NCBI GenBank assembly: GCA_021845645.1 | Contig: JAJZVM010000089.1 | Span: 1 to 15,992 of the forward strand | DNA from: Bacillota bacterium | Lineage (GTDB): Bacteria; Bacillota_E; JAJZYS01; JAJYTV01 | Length of the DNA stretch: 15,992 nt | Direction of reading: 5' to 3' | Notes under the pieces: generated by a model | What the model was told of the DNA's origin: nothing | What the model saw: the letters and a program-made list of their open reading frames with translations, nothing else | Database searches by the model: none | Program-made: the position numbers and the translations under genes | Part shown: one piece after another, positions 6,750 through 13,702 of the stretch | Numbering within the stretch: position 1 is the first letter of the stretch | How the letters are laid out: the number at the start of each line of letters is the position of its first letter

Positions 6750-7664
6750 ATGGCCGCAAGAGTGACCACACGCACGTTCCTCGACATGAAGGCCCGCGGT
6801 GAGCGGATCACCATGTTGACCGCGTACGACTACCCCACGGCCCGGCTCTGCGACCTCGCCGGCGTCGATGCCCTCCTGATCGGCGACAGCCTCGGCATGG
6901 TCGTGCAGGGACAGTCCAACACGCTGGGCGTCACCATGGCGGACGCGGTCTACCATACGCGCATGGTGGCGCGGGCCGCGGAGCACGCTCTCGTCATCGC
7001 GGATATGCCCTTCCTCAGTTTTCAGCTGTCCCAGGACGACGCGGTGGCCAACGCCGGCAGGCTCCTCGCCGAAGGCGGTGCCCAGGCGGTGAAGCTCGAG
7101 GGTGGCGTGGAGATGCGGGAGACGGTGCGCCGCATGTGCCGCGTCGGCATCCCGGTTCTGGGCCACATCGGACTCACGCCCCAGTCGGTGCACGCCCTGG
7201 GCGGCTGGCGCGTCCAAGGGCGTACGGCCGAGGCCGCCCGCCGGCTGCTCGACGACGCGCTGGCCCTGGAAGACGCCGGTGCGTTCGGTGTCGTGCTGGA
7301 GCTGGTGCCGGTGGAGGTGGCGGAGGCGATTTCGCGCCGGCTGCGCATTCCCACGATCGGGATCGGGTCCGGTTCCGGCTGCGACGGGCAGGTGCTGGTG
7401 CTGCACGATCTCGTCGGACTCGCCGAGGGTCAGGGGCCGCGCCACGCGCGGCGCTACGCCGAGGTCGGGACGGCGATCCGCGAAGCGGCGGCCGCCTACT
7501 GCCGCGACGTACGCCAGGGCGAGTATCCCGGACCCGAGCACGCGACTAGCCTGGGCGCGGAGGCGACAAAGGTCGTTGCCGCCTTGGGCACCGGCGATCC
7601 CGCCCCGGGGGACACACCCGAAGGCGGCGATCCGGAACACGGATTGTACGGAGGAAAAGCCTGA
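6750..7664 (+). CDS. panB: 3-methyl-2-oxobutanoate hydroxymethyltransferase
   Basis: This enzyme adds a hydroxymethyl group from methylene-tetrahydrofolate to alpha-ketoisovalerate, giving ketopantoate, the first committed step of pantothenate synthesis. The 304-residue protein is a TIM barrel. Conserved blocks are LTAYDYPTARL (23-33), LLIGDSLGMVVQG (42-54, metal-binding Asp46), VIADMPF (82-88, Asp85), AVKLEGG (113-119), PVLGHIGLTPQ (135-145) and CDGQVLVLHD. The C-terminus has about 30 extra residues (Gly/Pro/Asp-rich) beyond the usual length near 270, which look disordered. It is followed directly by panC. Confidence 0.95.
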   Translation: MAARVTTRTFLDMKARGERITMLTAYDYPTARLCDLAGVDALLIGDSLGMVVQGQSNTLGVTMADAVYHTRMVARAAEHALVIADMPFLSFQLSQDDAVANAGRLLAEGGAQAVKLEGGVEMRETVRRMCRVGIPVLGHIGLTPQSVHALGGWRVQGRTAEAARRLLDDALALEDAGAFGVVLELVPVEVAEAISRRLRIPTIGIGSGSGCDGQVLVLHDLVGLAEGQGPRHARRYAEVGTAIREAAAAYCRDVRQGEYPGPEHATSLGAEATKVVAALGTGDPAPGDTPEGGDPEHGLYGGKA

Positions 7665-8507
7665 GTGCAGGTCGTCACCCGCATCGCCGAGTTGCGGGCC
7701 CGGCTGGAACCACTCCGCCGGGCCTCTCGCAGCATCGGCTTCGTGCCTACCATGGGGTATCTGCATCGGGGCCATGAGGCCCTGGTACGCAGCGCGCGCG
7801 AGGAGTGCGACGTGGTCGTCGTGAGCGTCTTCGTGAACCCTCTGCAGTTCGCGCCGAACGAGGACTTCGAAAGCTATCCCCGCGACAGCGAGCGCGACCG
7901 GGCGATCCTGAGCGCGGCCGGCACGGACTTCCTCTTCCAGCCCGACGTGATGGAGATCTACCCACGGCCGCTCCTCACGGAAGTCGCCGTGCCGGAGCTT
8001 TCGCACACGCTCGAAGGCGGCACGCGACCGGGCCATTTCCAAGGCGTGGCGACGGTGGTGCTGAAGCTCTTCCACATCGTCTGGCCGGACAGGGCCTATT
8101 TCGGCCAGAAGGACGGGCAGCAGGTGGCGGTGGTGCGCCGGCTCTGCCAGGACCTCGACCTGCCGCTCGAGCTTCGGGTCGTGCCAACCGTTCGCGAGCC
8201 GGACGGACTCGCCCTCTCGTCCCGCAACGTCTATCTCTCGCCCGAGCAGCGCAAGGCGGCGCCCAGCCTGTACCTGGCGCTCGAGAAGGGCCGCGAGGCG
8301 GCGCTCGCGGGCATGGAAGGCTCCGCCGTCCAGGCGGAGATCGAGCGGCGCATCGCGGAGGAGCCGCTCGCCCGCCTGGACTACGCCGCCGTCGTGGATC
8401 CGGACACCATGAAGCCGAAGGCGGATCTCACGGGCCGGGTGATGCTCGCCGCCGCCGCCTACTTCGGCAAGACCCGCCTGATCGACAACCTGATCATCGA
8501 CCTCTAG
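7665..8507 (+). CDS. panC: Pantothenate synthetase (pantoate--beta-alanine ligase)
   Basis: PanC joins pantoate and beta-alanine using ATP, by way of pantoyl-adenylate, to make pantothenate. The 280-residue length is normal. The nucleotidyl-transferase HxxH motif is in PTMGYLHRGH (28-37). Other conserved blocks are VSVFVNPLQF (53-62), TRPGHFQGVATVV (120-132), FGQKD (146-150) and LSSRN (184-188, the KMSKS-like loop). It starts at GTG immediately after the panB stop, with GGAGG about 10 bases upstream inside panB. No panD is visible, so beta-alanine must come from a gene elsewhere. Its stop overlaps the proS stop by 3 bases on the opposite strand. Confidence 0.96.
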   Translation: MQVVTRIAELRARLEPLRRASRSIGFVPTMGYLHRGHEALVRSAREECDVVVVSVFVNPLQFAPNEDFESYPRDSERDRAILSAAGTDFLFQPDVMEIYPRPLLTEVAVPELSHTLEGGTRPGHFQGVATVVLKLFHIVWPDRAYFGQKDGQQVAVVRRLCQDLDLPLELRVVPTVREPDGLALSSRNVYLSPEQRKAAPSLYLALEKGREAALAGMEGSAVQAEIERRIAEEPLARLDYAAVVDPDTMKPKADLTGRVMLAAAAYFGKTRLIDNLIIDL

Positions 8508-10210
8508 CCCTGACGCGCGTCGCCAGCGAGGAGCGAGGAAAGAAGGTTCCCCAGCTCCGCCCGCGGGACGATGCGCGTCTCTCCGTCGCTGCGTCTGCGC
8601 ACCTCGACGCCGCCCTGGGCCAGGGAGCGACGACCCACGGTCAGCCGCCAGGGCAGGCCAAGCAGATCCGCGTCCTGGAACTTGACGCCCGCTGTCACGG
8701 AGCGGTCGTCCCAGAGAATTTGCCCGCCGCTGATGTTCTCGAGCTCGTCCGCGATCTCGAGCGCCTCGGCCTCCTCGCCGAGTGTCAGCAGATGCGCCGT
8801 ATACGGGGCCGCCGCCCCTGGCCAGACGATGCCGCGTTCGTCGTGGTGGGCCTCGATCACGGCGGCCAGCAGCCGCGTGATGCCGATGCCGTACGATCCC
8901 ATCCAGAGCGGCCGCGCCACGTTGTCCGAGCCCTGCACGACCAGGCCCAGGCGCTCCGGATAGCGCGTGCCGAGGCGAAAGATATGACCGAGCTCGAGGG
9001 AGCGCTCCACCGCGAGTGCGGCGCCGCAGTGCGGGCAGGCGTCCCCCGCCGCCACCTTGGCGATGTCCGCCACGACCTGCCAGGTGAAGTCCCGGCCCGG
9101 CCGCACGCCCGCGAGATGCCAGCCCTCGCGGTTGGCTCCGCAGACGAGCGTCTCTGCCCCACGAGCCTCCTCGTCCAGCACGAGGACGAGCGGGCCCGGC
9201 AACGTGAGCGCCACAGGCCCCGCATAGCCGACGACGAGACCCCGGGCAGCGGCCTCCTCGGCCCCGAGCGGCCGCAGCGGGCCACCCAGGGCGGCTTCGA
9301 GCTTTGCCTCCTCGACCTGGCGGTCCCCCGTCACGAGGGCCATCACCGTGGTGCCGGCGCGGTCGTAGAAGACGGCCTTGAGTGTATCCCTAGCCGTGCA
9401 GTCGAGGGCGGCCGCAAGAGCATCGATGCTCGTGGCGCCGGGCGTCTCGACGAAACGCAGCTCCTGCTCCACCTGACCCGCGGTGGCACGCGGCCGCCTT
9501 CGCGCCGCTTCCCGGTTCGCGAGATAGCCGCAGGCCGCGCAGGCGACGATCTCGTCCTCACCGGACGGGAGTGGCAGCTGGAACTCGATCGCACCGCTTC
9601 CGCCCATCATGCCGCTCGTCGCCGCCACCTCGCGTACGTCGATCTCGAGACGCCGGAAGATACGTCGATAGGCGGCGGCCACCCGCGCGAAGCTCTCATC
9701 CAATCCGTCCCGGTCGAGGTCGAAACTGTAGGCGTCCTGCATCGAGAACTCCCTCAGTCGCAAGAGCCCACCACGCGGGCGCAACTCGTCGCGGAATTTC
9801 GGGCCCGTCTGCGTCAGCAGCAGCGGCAGCTGGGAAGCCTGGACGCCCTGGCGCCGCACGAGCTCCGTCATCGCTTCCTCGGCGGTGAGGGCGAGGGCGA
9901 GTTCCTCGCCGCGGCGGTCCCTCAGCCGCACGAGTTCAGGCAGGTCCTGGTCGACCCGCCCGCTGCGCTGCCAAATCTCGAGCGGCTGCACGAACGGCAG
10001 GCGCACTTCCTGGGCCCCGGCCCGCCCGAGTTCCTCGCGGACCAGCCCCTCGATGCGCCGCTCCGCCATCAGCCCCAGCGGTGTCAGGGCATAGATGCCG
10101 CTTGCGAAGCGCTGGGCAAGACCGGCGCGCAGAAGAAGCCTGTGGCTCGGCAGGTCTGCGTCGGCCGGATCCTCGCGCAAGGTTCGCCAAAAGAGTGCCG
10201 TCTGTCGCAT
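8504..10210 (-). CDS. proS: Prolyl-tRNA synthetase (bacterial type with editing domain)
   Basis: ProRS charges tRNA-Pro with proline. The 568-residue protein is the usual length for the bacterial type. It has the class II core with motif 2 FRDELRPRGGLLRLREFSMQ (139-158), an inserted YbaK-type editing domain (about 225-385) that removes mischarged alanine, then motif 3 MGSYGIGITRLLAAVIEAH (437-455) and the anticodon-binding domain. Two cysteine pairs, CAAC (224-227) and CPHC (392-395), could hold a zinc ion and occur in many relatives. The ATG at 10210 is chosen because GGAGGTGG lies 5 bases upstream. A longer in-frame start at 10294 would lie inside the T-box leader. Expression is controlled by the T-box described separately. 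Confidence 0.97.
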   Translation of the reverse strand: MRQTALFWRTLREDPADADLPSHRLLLRAGLAQRFASGIYALTPLGLMAERRIEGLVREELGRAGAQEVRLPFVQPLEIWQRSGRVDQDLPELVRLRDRRGEELALALTAEEAMTELVRRQGVQASQLPLLLTQTGPKFRDELRPRGGLLRLREFSMQDAYSFDLDRDGLDESFARVAAAYRRIFRRLEIDVREVAATSGMMGGSGAIEFQLPLPSGEDEIVACAACGYLANREAARRRPRATAGQVEQELRFVETPGATSIDALAAALDCTARDTLKAVFYDRAGTTVMALVTGDRQVEEAKLEAALGGPLRPLGAEEAAARGLVVGYAGPVALTLPGPLVLVLDEEARGAETLVCGANREGWHLAGVRPGRDFTWQVVADIAKVAAGDACPHCGAALAVERSLELGHIFRLGTRYPERLGLVVQGSDNVARPLWMGSYGIGITRLLAAVIEAHHDERGIVWPGAAAPYTAHLLTLGEEAEALEIADELENISGGQILWDDRSVTAGVKFQDADLLGLPWRLTVGRRSLAQGGVEVRRRSDGETRIVPRAELGNLLSSLLAGDARQG

Positions 10211-10227
10211 GCTGCCCACCTCCAAAG

Positions 10228-10452
10228 AAAAATCCCGCCCTGCAAAAGGGCGGGAGCAAACCCGCGGTACCACCTTTTTCGGCCTTGCGGCCACTCACGC
10301 GTCCCCATGGGACGCACCCGGGTCACGGCGGGTTGCCGGGCGGCTCGTCGCCGCCGCTCCAGGCTGGGAAGGACGCCATCCGTCCGGCTTGCACCTATCG
10401 CCGGCTCTCTGGGCGGTGCTGGCTGTCCCGGGTGCCTGTCATCGCATGTCTT
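10228..10452 (-). promoter_or_regulatory. Proline T-box leader of proS
   Basis: The leader RNA senses uncharged tRNA-Pro. On the minus strand, the apical AGAGAG block followed by CCGG...GGTGCAAGCCGG is typical of stem I. The specifier is CCC at 10368-10366, followed by A. It is supported by a stem below it (CAGGC 10438-10434 with GCCTG 10364-10360) and one above it (GGAC with GTCC). The T-box proper, AAAAAGGTGGTACCGCGG, is at 10279-10262; its UGGU bulge matches a tRNA ending in ACCA. When the tRNA is uncharged it should stabilise the antiterminator and let proS be read; otherwise the adjoining terminator forms. Stems II and III were not folded in detail. Confidence 0.93.
10234..10254 (-). terminator. 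Regulated intrinsic terminator of the proS T-box
   Basis: On the minus strand CCCGCCC and GGGCGGG pair perfectly around a 7-base loop (TTTTGCA), followed by ATTTTTC. It sits right after the T-box sequence and 24 bases before the proS start, the normal place for the attenuator that competes with the antiterminator. Confidence 0.92.
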
Positions 10453-10458
10453 TGGCCG

Positions 10459-10488
10459 AGTATAGGCTCCACGGACCGAGCGCGTCAA
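10459..10488 (-). promoter_or_regulatory. Promoter of the proS T-box transcript
   Basis: On the minus strand TTGACG (10488-10483) and TATACT (10464-10459) are separated by 18 bases, a strong housekeeping-sigma match. The expected start near 10452 places the complete T-box in the transcript. Confidence 0.82.
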
Positions 10489-10555
10489 CGCGGTGGCGTT
10501 CGAAGGAAACTGGATCTTGCCAAGGAAATCTCTTGTCACCCGAGATGGACGCGGC

Positions 10556-10578
10556 CGCGTCCTCGCCCCCAGGACGCG
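10556..10578 (+). other. Perfect hairpin upstream of the 10604 gene
   Basis: CGCGTCCT and AGGACGCG pair perfectly (8 bp) around a 7-base C-rich loop. The hairpin ends 10 bases before the ribosome site at 10589. No T run follows, so termination is unlikely; an operator or a leader mRNA structure is possible. No promoter could be identified between here and the divergent proS promoter. Confidence 0.4.
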
Positions 10579-10603
10579 CGACAGCTGGAAGGAGGGTCAT
10601 CCA

Positions 10604-11326
10604 GTGTCTTACGCCGGCTTCGACTGTCCGAATCTCGACATGGCCATCGCCGATCTCAGGCGGTTCGGCGACGGTCGTCAGCGTCGGCAGGCCCTATACC
10701 TTCATCTCGCGCTCGCGACCCTTTGCGTACCCGTGGCCTTTGTCTCGGACGCCATGCCGAGCGAAGCCCGCGCCTATACCTCCCGCAGCGCCTACGAAAA
10801 CGGCCCGGACTGCGACAACCCCCTGCTCGAGATGCCGGCGAAGGACCTCCTGCTGCTCCTGGCGCGGGCAGGCTGCCAGCTGCTGCAGGTCGGGGCCGTA
10901 CCCCTGCTCTCGCCGTCGGATGAGGCGCTCTCGGAACATCTGCACTGGGCATACGTGCCGGGCGACGACATCGCGGCCCTGGCGGAGGGCAGGCTGCCGG
11001 AGCCGGCAAGCTCCTGGCAGGTGCCGCTCGATCTCCTCGAGGATTGCCAGCGCACGGCGATCCGCCTGCCCGGCCTCGCGGCGCTCTGCCTGTACCGCGT
11101 CGGCGGCCACACGGCACGGGAGCTTCGCCTCGCGGCCTTCTTCCACTCCTCGTTCGGGTTCGCGCAACGCGACGACGCGCTGCATGCCCTGGCGCTCTAT
11201 GCGCGCAACGTCATCGACGGCGCGGAGGCGGTGACGGTCGCGCAACGCCCCGCCGAAGACTTCTACAACGACCCCGACGCCTTCCGCCGCGTGCTCTATT
11301 GCAGCGCCGAATACCTCAGTTCCTGA
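10604..11326 (+). CDS. Hypothetical protein, family not recognised
   Basis: A 240-residue protein I cannot assign. It starts with GTG, preceded by AAGGAGGG (10589-10596) at 7 bases; an in-frame start at 10493 would add 37 residues with no ribosome site. There is no signal peptide. Residues about 26-47 are moderately hydrophobic (LYLHLALATLCVPVAFVSDA) but look like a buried helix rather than a clear membrane span. The C-terminal part is helical with many aromatic residues (AAFFHSSFGFAQRDDAL, then DFYNDPDAFRRVLY). Seven or so cysteines are scattered without a metal-binding spacing. Codon use matches the neighbours, so it is probably a real gene. Its end overlaps the end of the convergent ABC-F gene by 11 bases. 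Confidence 0.75.
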   Translation: MSYAGFDCPNLDMAIADLRRFGDGRQRRQALYLHLALATLCVPVAFVSDAMPSEARAYTSRSAYENGPDCDNPLLEMPAKDLLLLLARAGCQLLQVGAVPLLSPSDEALSEHLHWAYVPGDDIAALAEGRLPEPASSWQVPLDLLEDCQRTAIRLPGLAALCLYRVGGHTARELRLAAFFHSSFGFAQRDDALHALALYARNVIDGAEAVTVAQRPAEDFYNDPDAFRRVLYCSAEYLSS

Positions 11327-13181
11327 TCTCCTCAGCCTCGGCCTCGAGCGCCTCCTGCGCGGTCTGCCAGGCCGCGTAGCGGCGCTCGATCTCCTGTGTC
11401 AGCTCGTGGAGGCGCATCGCAAGCTCGGCTGCGCCGGTACCGGAGGCGGTCTGCAACTCCACCTCCACCGCTTTGCGTGCCTCCTCCGCTTCCGAGATCA
11501 GGCGTTCCTGCTCGGCTACCTCGGCGCGCAGCTGCGAACGTCTGGCGCGGCGCTGCTTCTGGGGCGCCGGTCTCGTGTCGCGGGCGGCGGCGGGACGCTC
11601 GGCCTCGGTCTCCGAGAGCCCGAGAAGCTCCTCGAAGTCCGCCGTGATCTGCCAGCGCCCATCTCCATGCAGCCAAAGCCAGCGATCTGTCACGCGCTGC
11701 AGCAGCGCGCGGTCGTGGGAGATCAGCAGGAGCGTACCGTGGAACGCCAGCAGGGCCTCCTCCAGTGCCTCCTGCGCCGGCAGGTCCAGATGGTTCGTCG
11801 GCTCGTCCAGCAGCAGCACGTTGGCGCCCTCCGCCACCAGCACGGCGAGCGCCAGGCGACTGCGCTCGCCTCCCGAAAGCTTCTCGAGCGGCGTCTCGAT
11901 CTGCTGCGCCTGGAAAAGGTGTCGTGCCAGCAGCCTGCGCGCCGCGAAGACCGTCATACCGGGAAGGCGCAGCAGGGCGTCGAGCGGTGTCTCCCCCTGC
12001 ACCGACACCTCCTGCGCCAGATAGCCGAGACGCGTGCCCGGCGCCCAGACGACTTCCCCGCCATCCGGCTTGAAGGTGCCGCGCATGGCCTCGAGCAGCG
12101 TCGTCTTGCCGCTGCCGTTGCGGCCGACGATGCCGAGTCGCCCCCCTTCCGCGAGGCTGAACTCGAGGTCCTGCCAGAGCTTGCGCCCGGGATAGGCATG
12201 CGTCAGGCCCCGGACCTGCAGGAAGAGCGTGCGCTCTCCGAGAGGACTGCCGTCGAAACTGAGCTGCAGCTTGCCCGCGCGGCGCATGGACGCGGCCGGT
12301 CCCAGGCGCTCGAGCTTGCGCTCGCGATCGTGGGCCTGTGTCGAGCGGTTGCCCGCCTTGTAGCGGCGGATGTAGGCCTGCAGTCGCTCGCGCTCCTCCT
12401 CGACCCTGCGAGTCTCCTCCTCCTGGCGCGCCAGCTGTCCCTTCAGGTGCAGCCGGTAGGCGTCGTAGCCGCCGCCAAAGGCCTGGAAGCCAAGCGGGCT
12501 GAAATCCCAGATGACGGTGGCGACATTGCGCAGAAACGCCCTGTCGTGCGAGGCGGCGATGATGCCGCCTGGATACTGGCGCAACGTCTCCTCAAGCCAG
12601 GCCATCGCCGGCAGGTCCAGGTGGTTCGTCGGCTCGTCCAGCAGCAGGATGTCCGGTGCCTCGAGCAGGAGCCGGGCCAGGGCCAGGCGCACCTTCTGGC
12701 CGCCCGAGAGTCCCGCGGCAGGCATCGATTCCTGCTCGGGAGTGAAGCCGAGACCGCGCAGGGTGCCGCGCACCCGGTTCTCCCAAAGGTAGCCGCCAAG
12801 CTGTTCGTAGGCCGTCAAGGCCTGCCCGTACGCCGCGAGCCTGCTCTGGTCCTCCGCAAGCTCGACCTCGAGGCGCCTCAGGCGCCGCTCGAGCTTCGCG
12901 ATCTCGCCGTCGCCTGCGCCGAGGGCGTACTGCCAGAGGGTCACCGTGCCTTCGACGTCAAGCTCCTGCCGGAGGTAGCCGACACGCAGACCGCGCGACA
13001 CCGACACGTCGCCTGCCGCGGGCTCGATCACGCCTGCGATGATGCGCAAGAGCGTCGTCTTGCCGATCCCGTTCGGTCCGGTCAGAGCGATGCGCTGCCC
13101 GGAATCGAGCCGTCCCGTGACGCCGGCGAAGAGGTCGCGTCCGGAAACCTCCGCCGCGACATCCCGCAACTCCAGCAGCAT
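11316..13181 (-). CDS. ABC-F family ATPase (ribosome-associated)
   Basis: A 621-residue cytoplasmic protein with two ABC ATPase domains and no membrane part. Domain 1 has Walker A GPNGIGKT (35-42), signature LSGGQ (158-162) and Walker B LLLDEPTNHLD (179-189). A charged linker (about 250-295) is the P-site tRNA-interaction region of ABC-F proteins. Domain 2 has GRNGSGKT (353-360), LSGGE (435-439) and LLLDEPTNHLD (456-466). The C-terminus (about 545-621) is a predicted coiled coil, as in Uup and YdiF types. ABC-F proteins act on the ribosomal E site to help stalled translation, and some give antibiotic resistance; the subtype cannot be fixed by eye. The ATG at 13181 is chosen over upstream starts because it begins the ABC fold and has a GGGAGGG site. 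Confidence 0.95.
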   Translation of the reverse strand: MLLELRDVAAEVSGRDLFAGVTGRLDSGQRIALTGPNGIGKTTLLRIIAGVIEPAAGDVSVSRGLRVGYLRQELDVEGTVTLWQYALGAGDGEIAKLERRLRRLEVELAEDQSRLAAYGQALTAYEQLGGYLWENRVRGTLRGLGFTPEQESMPAAGLSGGQKVRLALARLLLEAPDILLLDEPTNHLDLPAMAWLEETLRQYPGGIIAASHDRAFLRNVATVIWDFSPLGFQAFGGGYDAYRLHLKGQLARQEEETRRVEEERERLQAYIRRYKAGNRSTQAHDRERKLERLGPAASMRRAGKLQLSFDGSPLGERTLFLQVRGLTHAYPGRKLWQDLEFSLAEGGRLGIVGRNGSGKTTLLEAMRGTFKPDGGEVVWAPGTRLGYLAQEVSVQGETPLDALLRLPGMTVFAARRLLARHLFQAQQIETPLEKLSGGERSRLALAVLVAEGANVLLLDEPTNHLDLPAQEALEEALLAFHGTLLLISHDRALLQRVTDRWLWLHGDGRWQITADFEELLGLSETEAERPAAARDTRPAPQKQRRARRSQLRAEVAEQERLISEAEEARKAVEVELQTASGTGAAELAMRLHELTQEIERRYAAWQTAQEALEAEAEEIRN

Positions 13182-13206
13182 CGCCTGTCCCTCCCTCGCA
13201 CGCGCA

Positions 13207-13215
13207 ACCATACCA
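13207..13215 (-). promoter_or_regulatory. Extended -10 promoter of the ABC-F gene
   Basis: On the minus strand TGGTATGGT gives a TGn-extended TATGGT hexamer (13212-13207). No convincing -35 is seen. Transcription would begin near 13200, about 19 bases before the ATG, just upstream of the ribosome site. The 140 bases between here and the divergent T-box promoter hold no gene that I can support. Confidence 0.5.
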
Positions 13216-13357
13216 CAGAGTGGGCTCAGGCACACCTCCGGCATCGGTGGGTGCCAGGCAGGGACCATCGTGGAAGTCGGGAGCGCGGCATCGCGCATGG
13301 GATCGTCCCACCTCCGCAGCCAGCTGGCGGCGCTCGTCCATGCGGCAAAACATCCCG

Positions 13358-13386
13358 TTGCAATGCGCCCGGCATCCTGCTATGGT
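13358..13386 (+). promoter_or_regulatory. Promoter of the phenylalanine operon
   Basis: TTGCAA (13358-13363) and TATGGT (13381-13386) are separated by exactly 17 bases. A start near 13393 puts the entire T-box leader in the transcript. Confidence 0.8.
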
Positions 13387-13392
13387 ATGTGC

Positions 13393-13666
13393 CAATACAC
13401 GCAAGCGTTGAAGGGGCAAAGTAGCCCGGTCGTCGCCGCAGCAGAGAAGGGGGCCCCGGCTGCAAGCTCCCGCGGTGGAACCGAAGCGAAGTTCGCCCCG
13501 GAGCTGCCCGCTGAAGCCTTCGGGTTGTAGGCGCGGCCGGTCGCCCTCCGTGACAGGGGCTGGGTGTCGGACTGTTCGGTCCCGCACCGACGAGAGGGTC
13601 GCCCAAGGCGGCCAATGAGGGTGGTAACGCGGGTCAGGGACCCGTCCCGGCGAGGGACGGGTCCCT
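13393..13666 (+). promoter_or_regulatory. Phenylalanine T-box leader of the aroF-pheA operon
   Basis: The leader senses uncharged tRNA-Phe. Stem I shows the AGAGA block (13444-13448) and the GGCTGCAAGC element. The specifier loop has the conserved AGTA (13420-13423) facing GAA (13488-13490), followed by specifier TTC (13492-13494), a Phe codon. The loop is closed below by GGGGC (13413-13417) with GCCCC (13495-13499) and above by CGGT with ACCG. The specifier lies five bases before GGAG, the same distance as in the proS leader. The T-box proper, AATGAGGGTGGTAACGCGG, is at 13614-13632, with a UGGU bulge matching an ACCA tRNA end. Uncharged tRNA-Phe should thus switch on aroF-pheA. A Trp-like TGG at 13476-13478 fits the structure less well. 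Confidence 0.93.
13636..13666 (+). terminator. Regulated terminator of the phenylalanine T-box
   Basis: AGGGACCCGTCCC and GGGACGGGTCCCT form a perfect 13-bp stem with loop GGCGA. Only a short T run (TTT) follows, so termination relies on the strong stem. It lies directly after the T-box and 36 bases before the aroF start. Confidence 0.9.
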
Positions 13667-13702
13667 TTGCATACCCGAAGGTCCGAAAGGGAGGCGTGCG
13701 CG

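Noticed and set aside
10211..10294. Longer proS start at 10294
   Set aside because: It would place coding sequence across the T-box and its terminator; the ATG at 10210 has a strong ribosome site and begins the ProRS fold.
7805..10465. Very long plus-strand open frame (886 codons)
   Set aside because: It runs through panC in another frame and then antisense to proS and its T-box; the translation has no family-like blocks.
11406..13424. Plus-strand open frame of 672 codons
   Set aside because: It is antisense to the ABC-F gene, whose motifs are all intact on the minus strand.
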